Positions 58,133 through 64,000 of a DNA stretch of 64,000 nucleotides are shown here, piece after piece. The notes under the pieces are model-generated. The model saw only the letters and a program-made list of their open reading frames with translations, searched no databases and had not been told where the DNA came from. Where the stretch lies: contig DEZI01000027.1 of the NCBI GenBank assembly GCA_002364755.1, positions 1 to 64,000 of the forward strand, read 5' to 3'. Made by a program: the position numbers and the translations under genes. This DNA comes from Stenotrophomonas maltophilia (GTDB lineage: Bacteria > Pseudomonadota > Gammaproteobacteria > Xanthomonadales > Xanthomonadaceae). Position 1 is the stretch's first letter, and each line of letters starts with the position of its first letter.

Positions 58133-58538
58133 TCATGGTGCGTTGCATTCCAGGCGACGAGCGGCCTCGCGCACCAGTTGTCGCGCCGCCACGATCAAAC
58201 CATCAGTGTGGAAGCTGCCCAGCTGTTCTCCCGGCCCACCGTCGACGCGCGCGGTGGGCGGCTTGCAGCAGATCCAGCAGCGCGCTGAGCCCCGCCAGCG
58301 AGCGACTGAGTGATGCGTGATTGTCGGCGCCGAGTCTGCGGGCGTGACATGGCTGACCATCTGCACCATCGCCTTGGCGGATGGCATCGAGGCAGGCGAA
58401 GAACGTTGGTGCCTGCACGGGCAGATTCTGTTCGTTCAATTCACACTCGATCTCGCGTGCGAGGTCTTCGGGCACATCGTTGGCGAGGTCGCCGATAAGC
58501 GCGTGCAGGCGGGGGTGGGAAGCGGTTTGATTGCTCAT
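58133..58538 (-). pseudogene. Frameshifted hypothetical gene
   Basis: The first frame begins MSNQTASHPRLHALIGDLAN and runs through SLSRSLAGLSALLDLLQAAH; the next frame then continues VDGGPGEQLGSFHTDGLIVAA to ARRLECNAP and a stop. Both halves look like one protein of about 135 aa. The shift lies in a GC-alternating run (gcgcgcg) near 58245-58252, where one extra base would explain it. Either a genuine slippage mutation or a sequencing error. The family is not recognised. Confidence 0.6.
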
Positions 58539-59064
58539 GGCGAAACCCTCATTAGCGTAGAGCCACCTTCAGAAGGGGAGGTGGCGGACGGTGCGGGTTG
58601 GCGTACCAAGGCAGAAAAGCTCACTGGGAGAAAAGGCCTGGCGGATCTCGCGATCCCCACGCACCGTCCGCCATAGCAGGCAGTCGGTGCATTCTCATTG
58701 CTGCGACCAAGATCGCAACATCCAGTAGCTTGTTCGTTTATTCGAGACGCCAATCCCGACCAAGGCAACCTGCATCGGCGAGGAGATCATCGATTCGTGC
58801 GAACACGGAAGTCAGTGAGGAAAGTTGCAAGCACTCGCTGGTGGCCGGGCGGTGGGCCGTTCTGTGCGCCCGCTCACTGGCCACATGGGCCTGAAGCCAT
58901 CGCGAAACGAATTTGAGAGGCGGGCGACAGGCCTCGACGCGCGTATGCGGGTCGAACCCGTCATATCGCGTAGCGACTGCGTCGGGCTACACGCTGTGTC
59001 CGATAGCCGTCCTGGCGTAGATTTGGCATTGCCTGCCCCTCACATGAGTACACAAGGACGGATC
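58539..59064. other. Non-coding region
   Basis: No convincing gene, RNA or repeat was found over 526 bp. Open frames here lack plausible starts. Composition is close to that of the island edge at first and becomes backbone-like towards 58900. Confidence 0.5.
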
Positions 59065-59496
59065 ATGGGAATTCCATCGCGGGTGATGTGGATCGCATTC
59101 AGTGCCATCGCACTGGGGATGCTGTTGTCTCCCGTAGCCCGCACCGCGCCACCTGCGTCCGGTATCAGCGGCAAGCGCGTCGCAACGCCGGACATCAAGG
59201 CGATGCTCGGCGAGGTCTATGCCTCGAAGAAGCCGGCCGGCTTCGAGCAGCTGGACGTGACCCCCATCGTCAGCCGTTATCTGCCTGTTGGGCTGTCGCG
59301 GGCGCAGGTGCTTGCTGCGTTCAAGGGCATCGACAGCGCACACGTGGTAGAGCAGGCCTCTGGCGCCTTGATCGTGCGCGGTGACAGCGGCCGCGCCCTG
59401 TTCGACCCCGATGCCCGCTCGATCCTGATGACCTTCCGTTTCGATGGCGCAGGAATGCTGACCGGGGTGCAGGCCATTCACATGAAAAACCAGTAG
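59065..59496 (+). CDS. Small secreted protein of unknown function
   Basis: A 143-aa protein with a signal peptide (WIAFSAIALGMLLSPVARTA). The mature part reads TPDIKAMLGEVYASKKPAGF, then VSRYLPVGLSRAQVLAAFKG and VRGDSGRALFDPDARSILMT, a compact alpha/beta pattern resembling PepSY-like or BLIP-like small periplasmic proteins, but no family is certain. ATG 59065 is chosen because AAGGA lies 7 nt upstream. The tautomerase gene follows 42 bp later. Confidence 0.65.
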   Translation: MGIPSRVMWIAFSAIALGMLLSPVARTAPPASGISGKRVATPDIKAMLGEVYASKKPAGFEQLDVTPIVSRYLPVGLSRAQVLAAFKGIDSAHVVEQASGALIVRGDSGRALFDPDARSILMTFRFDGAGMLTGVQAIHMKNQ

Positions 59497-59538
59497 GCGG
59501 GCACATCGTGTTCCCTCCATCTGCCCGGGACATCCCCC

Positions 59539-59919
59539 ATGCCGCTCGCCCGTATCGATCTTCGCAAAGGTAAATCCGCCGATTATCTGCAGCGTGTGGG
59601 GGAGGCCATCTACCAGGCCCTGCGCGCGGTGGGTGTTCCGGAAAACGACCGCTTCCAGGTCTTCCAGGAACACGAGGCGGGTACCCTCGTCTTCGACCCC
59701 GGGTATCTGGGCGTGGCCCGCACCGATGACTTCATCTGCGTGCAGATCACCTGGAGCGAGGGGCGCACGCAGGAGCAGAAGAAAGCGCTCTACCTGGGCA
59801 TTGCCAATGGCCTGCATGAGGCGGTGGGCATACGCCGCGAGGACGTGTTCATCAATCTGGTGGAAGTAAAGCCGGAGAACTGGTCGTTCGGGAATGGGGC
59901 GGCGCAGTACGTGAGTTGA
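59539..59919 (+). CDS. Tautomerase-family protein
   Basis: A 126-aa protein with the tautomerase/MIF fold. The N-terminal Pro2, the catalytic base of this family, is directly after Met in MPLARIDLRKGKSADYLQRV. The later part IRREDVFINLVEVKPENWSF is typical of malonate-semialdehyde-decarboxylase-like tautomerases. The natural substrate cannot be assigned. Confidence 0.88.
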   Translation: MPLARIDLRKGKSADYLQRVGEAIYQALRAVGVPENDRFQVFQEHEAGTLVFDPGYLGVARTDDFICVQITWSEGRTQEQKKALYLGIANGLHEAVGIRREDVFINLVEVKPENWSFGNGAAQYVS

Positions 59920-59936
59920 TGGCCCAGGAGCAAGAG

Positions 59937-59960
59937 CATCCACGCATGGCGTGGATCTAC
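59937..59960. repeat. Single SMAG-type unit
   Basis: catccacgcatggcgtggat followed by ctac. The region 59961-60119 before the next gene contains further short GC-rich palindromes (gtcacc..., gtccagggttggcccc) but no gene; a TAGAAT at 60109-60114 may be a -10 element. Confidence 0.7.
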
Positions 59961-60119
59961 TGCATTCGCAGCGTCTCATTCGTTGATGGGCGAAGCGCGC
60001 CTACGCCAGAAGGGCGGGTTCGTCGGCGTGGCCCCAGGTATGGTCCCTGCGTCACCGTGTCGCAGGGGTAAAACCCTGAACGTGGTCCAGGGTTGGCCCC
60101 CGCGCCGTAGAATGGGCGG

Positions 60120-60599
60120 GTGCGTCGCCCCCGATTCCACCGCCGGTTCCAGACCCTGGCATGGCTTGCCATGCTGCTGGTGCTGCTTGCCCCGCTGGTG
60201 AGCCGCTGGATGGCCCATGGGCCGGCGCCAGCCGCCGTGCCGGTGATGGCGGGCATGAACCATGATGCGATGGACCACAGCGGCATGGATCACGGCGCGC
60301 ACGCCGAACACGCGCAGCACGCGATGGAAGGTCACCACGACCACCACGCGATGGCGATGGAGCACGACGAGGCCGCTGCCAAACCGGCGGTCGATCCACA
60401 CGCCGAACATGAAATGGGCGTGGACTGCGAGTACTGCCTGATCGCAGCACGTCTGATCACCTTGCTGGTGGCGGCGTTCCTGCTGCTGGTGCCTTTGGCG
60501 CCGGTATGCCGGGCATTGGCGGGATCTGTCAGAGCGCTGCCCTCGCGGCTGCGCGGAACACTGGGCGCGCGTGGGCCGCCAGTGGCGTTCGCTGGCTGA
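60120..60599 (+). CDS. DUF2946-family membrane protein with His/Met-rich loop
   Basis: A 159-aa protein starting at GTG 60120. The N-terminal membrane helix is LAWLAMLLVLLAPLVSRWMA. Residues about 40-95 are extremely rich in His, Met, Asp and Glu (GMNHDAMDHSGMDHGAHAEH), a typical soft-metal-binding stretch. CEYC and a second helix (LITLLVAAFLLLVPLAPVC) follow, the DUF2946 core. Family members sit beside TonB receptors and PepSY proteins in copper or iron loci, as here. Copper binding is inferred. Confidence 0.75.
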   Translation: MRRPRFHRRFQTLAWLAMLLVLLAPLVSRWMAHGPAPAAVPVMAGMNHDAMDHSGMDHGAHAEHAQHAMEGHHDHHAMAMEHDEAAAKPAVDPHAEHEMGVDCEYCLIAARLITLLVAAFLLLVPLAPVCRALAGSVRALPSRLRGTLGARGPPVAFAG

Positions 60600-60614
60600 G
60601 CCGCGCACGCGAAA

Positions 60615-60755
60615 GCCGCCGGGCATGGCCCCGGCGCTACCGATCTGGTTGAGGCCGCCGGACATGGTCCGGTGATATCGATCTGGTTGAGGCCGCCGGG
60701 CATGGCCCGGCGCTACCGATTCGGTTGAAGCCGCCGGGTATGACCCGGTGCACCC
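60615..60755. repeat. Tandem array of SMAG-type units
   Basis: Four head-to-tail copies of about 45 bp, each of the form gccgccgggcatggcccggcgctaccgatctggttgaag with variations (gacatggtccggtgatatcg, gtatgacccggtgca). Tandem rather than inverted order distinguishes this array from the others in the window. Confidence 0.8.
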
Positions 60756-60813
60756 GCGTGCGACTTTCTTTCTGCTGCCCTCGTTGATGGGCGGCATTGC
60801 ATGCCGTGGAAAC

Positions 60814-62949
60814 ATGAAAACGAACCCGAATGTCGTTGCCCTGCGCTGGGCGACGCTGCCGGCGCTGTGCGCCTGCGCCCTGTACACCGCACCGGCCCGC
60901 GCCGATGCGGCAGACCCCACCACCCTGGATACCGTGCGCGTGGTCGATACCCGCCATGGCGAACTGTCGGCCGTGCCCAGCGCGGGCTCGGCCCTAGGCC
61001 TGAGCGTGCTGCAGACGCCGGCCGCACTCACCATCATCGACCGCGACCAGCTGGAACAGCGCGGCGACAGCAACCTCAACGATGCGATCAGCCGTGCGGG
61101 TGCGATCAGTGCGATGCCGCACCCCGGCAATGGCCTCAGCGCGCTGTCCAGCCGCGGCTTCACCGATGGCGCATCGGTGATGCGCCTGTACGACGGCCTG
61201 CGCCAGTACGGAGGGGTAGGCGTCACCTTCCCGTTCGATACCTGGTCCATCAAGCGCATCGAAGTGCTGCGTGGCCCGGCTTCGGTCATCCATGGTGACG
61301 GTGCCATTGGCGGGGTCGTCAACATCGTGCCGAAGAAGCCGTCGCGTGGTGGCATCGAGAACGAGATCAGCGTGACCGTGGGCAGCGAGGACACCGCGCG
61401 CCTCGGCTTTGGCAGCGGTGGCGCGCTGACGCCGGAGCTGGCCTATCGGGTGGATGTGAGCGGCAACTACAGCGGCGGCTGGGTCGACCGTGGCCGCAAC
61501 AACGATGCGACGTTCTCCGGCGCGCTGCTGTGGCAGCCGCGCACCGACCTGCAGCTGACCCTGACCCATGCGCAGGGCTACCAGCAGCCGATGCGCTACT
61601 TCGGCACGCCGCTGGTGGATGGCCGCCAGCTGGACGCGCTGCGCCATCGCAACTACAACGTGGCCGACAGCGAGATCCGCTTCCGTGACCGCTGGACCCA
61701 GCTGGATGCGCTGTGGACGCCGACCGCGGACGTCGAATGGCGCACGCGGATCTACCAGATCGACAGCCAGCGCGACTGGCGCAATGCCGAGGCCTACGTC
61801 TACAACGATGCCACCGGGTTGATCGATCGCTCGGACAACACGCAGATCACCCACAACCAGGACCAGACCGGGCTGACCTCGACGCTGCGCGTGCAGGGGC
61901 AGGTGGGCGGGCTGGCCAACAGCTTCGCGGTGGGCCTGGATGCCAACCGTGCGCACTTCAAGCACACCAACAACACCTACGCCGGCAGTTCCGGGCCGGT
62001 CGATCCGTTCCATCCGGTGCCGGGGCAGTTCGCCAGCGATGCACCGAACCTGCCGCGCTACCGCAACAGTGCCGAGCAGTACGCGTTGTTTGCCGAAGAC
62101 CACCTGACGCTGAGCGAGCGCTGGTCGGTGCTGGGTGGGCTGCGCCATGACCGCGCCACCATCGACCGCACCGATCTGATCAGTGGCACGGCAGCATTCT
62201 CCAAGACCTACACCAGCACCGGCTGGCGCGCGGGCACGGTGTTCGCGCCGCGGCCGACGCTGAGCCTGTACGCGCAGTACTCGCAGGCGGCCGATCCGGT
62301 CAGTGGCCTGCTGATGATCAGCCCGGCCAACGGTGCGTTCGACCTGGCCAAGGGCCGGCAGTTCGAGGTCGGCATGAAGCAGGCGTTCGACGGCGGCGAG
62401 TGGACGCTGGCGGCGTACCGCATCCGCAAGACCGGCCTGCTCAGCCGTGATCCACTGCAGCCCGATCGCCGCGTGCAGGTGGGCGCGCAGACCTCGCGCG
62501 GCATCGAGGCCTCGTTGAACTGGGCGTTCGCACCACAGTGGTCGCTGGATGCGAATGCCACGGTGCTGAAGGCCGAGTTCGAGGACTTCCTGGAAACCAC
62601 CGGCTTGCCGGCGGTGGTGGTCTCGCGCGATGGCAACGTGCCGCCGAACGTGGCCGAGCGGATGGCGAACGTGTGGCTGAGCTGGCAGTTCCTGCCGGAC
62701 TGGACCGTGGCCGGCGGTGCGCGCTATGTGGGCAAGCGTTACGCGGACAACGCCAATGCGCTCGAACTTCCCGGCTACAGCACTACCGATCTGGCGCTGA
62801 CATGGCAGGCGGCACCGCGCACGCGGCTGAGCGCGCGCCTGTTCAACGTGTTCGACAAGGCGTATTACGCGACGGCGTACTACACCAGCACGCAGTGGCT
62901 GCTGGGCGCGGATCGCCGCGTCGAGTTCACCGTCGACCATCGCTTCTGA
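60814..62949 (+). CDS. TonB-dependent receptor (siderophore/metal-complex type)
   Basis: A 711-aa outer membrane receptor. A signal peptide (WATLPALCACALYTAPARADA) is followed by the plug domain: LDTVRVVDTRHGELSAVPSA, LQTPAALTIIDRDQLEQRGD, RIEVLRGPASVIHGDGAIGG and VNIVPKKPSRG. The barrel follows and ends in Phe (VEFTVDHRF). It is a FhuA/FoxA-like member by plug pattern, so iron-siderophore uptake is likely, though the DUF2946 neighbour could also point to copper. ATG 60814 is preferred; 60748 adds residues without signal features. Confidence 0.92.
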   Translation: MKTNPNVVALRWATLPALCACALYTAPARADAADPTTLDTVRVVDTRHGELSAVPSAGSALGLSVLQTPAALTIIDRDQLEQRGDSNLNDAISRAGAISAMPHPGNGLSALSSRGFTDGASVMRLYDGLRQYGGVGVTFPFDTWSIKRIEVLRGPASVIHGDGAIGGVVNIVPKKPSRGGIENEISVTVGSEDTARLGFGSGGALTPELAYRVDVSGNYSGGWVDRGRNNDATFSGALLWQPRTDLQLTLTHAQGYQQPMRYFGTPLVDGRQLDALRHRNYNVADSEIRFRDRWTQLDALWTPTADVEWRTRIYQIDSQRDWRNAEAYVYNDATGLIDRSDNTQITHNQDQTGLTSTLRVQGQVGGLANSFAVGLDANRAHFKHTNNTYAGSSGPVDPFHPVPGQFASDAPNLPRYRNSAEQYALFAEDHLTLSERWSVLGGLRHDRATIDRTDLISGTAAFSKTYTSTGWRAGTVFAPRPTLSLYAQYSQAADPVSGLLMISPANGAFDLAKGRQFEVGMKQAFDGGEWTLAAYRIRKTGLLSRDPLQPDRRVQVGAQTSRGIEASLNWAFAPQWSLDANATVLKAEFEDFLETTGLPAVVVSRDGNVPPNVAERMANVWLSWQFLPDWTVAGGARYVGKRYADNANALELPGYSTTDLALTWQAAPRTRLSARLFNVFDKAYYATAYYTSTQWLLGADRRVEFTVDHRF

Positions 62950-62960
62950 GGGCGTCGCTG

Positions 62961-64000
62961 ATGTCGCTGCGATCTACCGCCAAGCGCTGGACCTACCTGC
63001 TGCATCGATGGCTGGGCATCGGTGGCTGCCTGCTGATGCTGCTGTGGTTCGTCAGCGGCATGGTGATGCTGTTCATCGGTTACCCGAAGTTGACCCCGGG
63101 CGAGCGGCTGGCCGCGTTGCCGGTGCTTGACGGCACACGCGCTCCGCGGGGCCTGCCGGTGCTGCCCGACGCCGTGCAGGCCGAACCGGAAAGCCTGGCG
63201 TTGACCACGCTGCGCGGTGAACCGGCCTACGTGGTGCGCAGCGGTGCCAACGTTGGCGCGTGGTCGGCAGGCACCGGCCATGCCCTGCTGCCGGTGTCTG
63301 CACAGCGCGCGGAGCTGTCGGCGGCGGCGTTTGCTGGCGGCCCGGCGGTCCCCAGTGCGGTGCGCGTGGACGAGGATCGCTGGACGCACTCACGTGGGCT
63401 GGACGCGCATCGGCCGTTGTACAAGGTGGAAGTGGGCGGCCACCAGCCGGGCAGCCTGTACGTTTCCTCGCATACGGGAGAGGTGGTGCTGGATGCGCCC
63501 TACCACCAGCAGCGCTGGAACTACGTCGGCGCGTGGCTGCATTGGCTGTATTTCCTGCGCATGCAGTCGGTGGACCCGGTGTGGACGTGGGTGGTGATCG
63601 TTCTGTCCGCGCTGTGCACGGTGGCGGCCATCAGCGGCATCGTGGTGGGTGTATGGCGTTGGCGTTTCCGTGGCAGCTACCGCTCGGGTGCGAAGACGCC
63701 CTACGTGGAGCCGTGGATGCGCTGGCACCATCTGGTCGGCCTGATGGCCTGCGCCTTCGTGTTCACCTGGATCTTCAGCGGGCTGATGTCGATGAACCCG
63801 CTGCAGGTGTTCAGCACTACCGCAGGTGCCGTGGACGCGGCGCGCTATCGCGGAGCGCCGGTGGCGCTGGATGGCGCCGTGGCGCAGCCGCAGGCCTTGC
63901 TCGCGGCAGCGTCGAAGGAACGCTTCGCGCCGGTGGAAATCCAATGGCGGCGTATCGGCGGCGAACTGTTCGCGGTACTGCTGGACGGTCGGGGCGGTAC
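62961..64000 (+). CDS. PepSY-associated transmembrane protein (3' end beyond window)
   Basis: The frame is open for 346 codons to the window end. It has four visible helices: GGCLLMLLWFVSGMVMLFIG at the N-terminus, and WVVIVLSALCTVAAISGIVV, LVGLMACAFVFTWIFSGLM and a first-loop boundary segment. LHRWLGI and MRWHHLVGL carry the paired His residues typical of PepSY_TM proteins, and a PepSY-like domain lies at about residues 40-175. Such proteins follow TonB receptors and may act as periplasmic ferric reductases. It begins 11 bp after the receptor. Confidence 0.88.
   Translation, partial: MSLRSTAKRWTYLLHRWLGIGGCLLMLLWFVSGMVMLFIGYPKLTPGERLAALPVLDGTRAPRGLPVLPDAVQAEPESLALTTLRGEPAYVVRSGANVGAWSAGTGHALLPVSAQRAELSAAAFAGGPAVPSAVRVDEDRWTHSRGLDAHRPLYKVEVGGHQPGSLYVSSHTGEVVLDAPYHQQRWNYVGAWLHWLYFLRMQSVDPVWTWVVIVLSALCTVAAISGIVVGVWRWRFRGSYRSGAKTPYVEPWMRWHHLVGLMACAFVFTWIFSGLMSMNPLQVFSTTAGAVDAARYRGAPVALDGAVAQPQALLAAASKERFAPVEIQWRRIGGELFAVLLDGRGG

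Overview
The window looks like a chromosome segment of the Stenotrophomonas maltophilia complex (Xanthomonadaceae). The evidence is a high-GC backbone, many GTAG-ended palindromic repeats of the SMAG type known from S. maltophilia, and typical xanthomonad gene neighbourhoods (gloB/methyltransferase/rnhA/dnaQ, dnaX/ybaB/recR, the yceD-rpmF-fab cluster, tmk/holB/pilZ). No species name was given; this is inference from sequence.

Region 1 (1-5052) is ordinary backbone: a transposase remnant at the edge, a MltD-like transglycosylase, GloB, a methyltransferase, RNase HI, DnaQ, a PP2C phosphatase and tRNA-Ser(CGA).

Region 2 (about 5053-27124) is a 22-kb genomic island inserted at the 3' end of tRNA-Ser(CGA). 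It is bounded by a 17-bp direct repeat (5039-5055 and 27108-27124). The tRNA's own strong terminator is stranded beyond the right att copy. The island carries one tightly coupled BREX phage-defence operon: brxR (WYL regulator), brxE, brxA, brxB, brxC, an SF1 helicase, pglX split into two overlapping ORFs, a GmrSD-type (DUF262/DUF1524) restriction gene, pglZ and brxL. The mixture is unusual: a type 1-like core, a BrxE protein associated with type 6, an extra helicase, an embedded type IV-like nuclease, and a BrxL whose C-terminus is an MITD1-like MIT_C (phospholipase D-fold) domain where a Lon protease domain is expected. At the right end an IS3-family element separates a DUF932 gene stub from a truncated, frameshifted P4-type integrase, so the island is probably immobilised.

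Region 3 (27125-54853) is backbone. It holds lipopolysaccharide genes (GT9 heptosyltransferase, KDO kinase), 4.5S RNA, a guanidine-II (mini-ykkC) riboswitch before a SugE/Gdx exporter, and a 200-bp tandem duplication beside tRNA-Ser(GGA). It continues with dnaX-ybaB-recR, a TgpA/DUF58/MoxR operon, a GT39 transferase, maf, yceD-rpmF, the fatty-acid genes fabH-fabD-fabG-acpP-fabF, pabB-mltG-tmk-holB-pilZ and tRNA-Val(CAC).

Region 4 (54849-about 58055) is a small decayed element at tRNA-Val. It has a DUF4224 relic, a HEPN-like unknown, a second DUF262/HNH protein and a degenerate copy of the tRNA 3' end. Region 5 (58056-64000) holds a frameshifted gene, small secreted and tautomerase proteins, and a metal/siderophore-type operon (DUF2946 protein, TonB-dependent receptor, PepSY membrane protein cut by the window edge).
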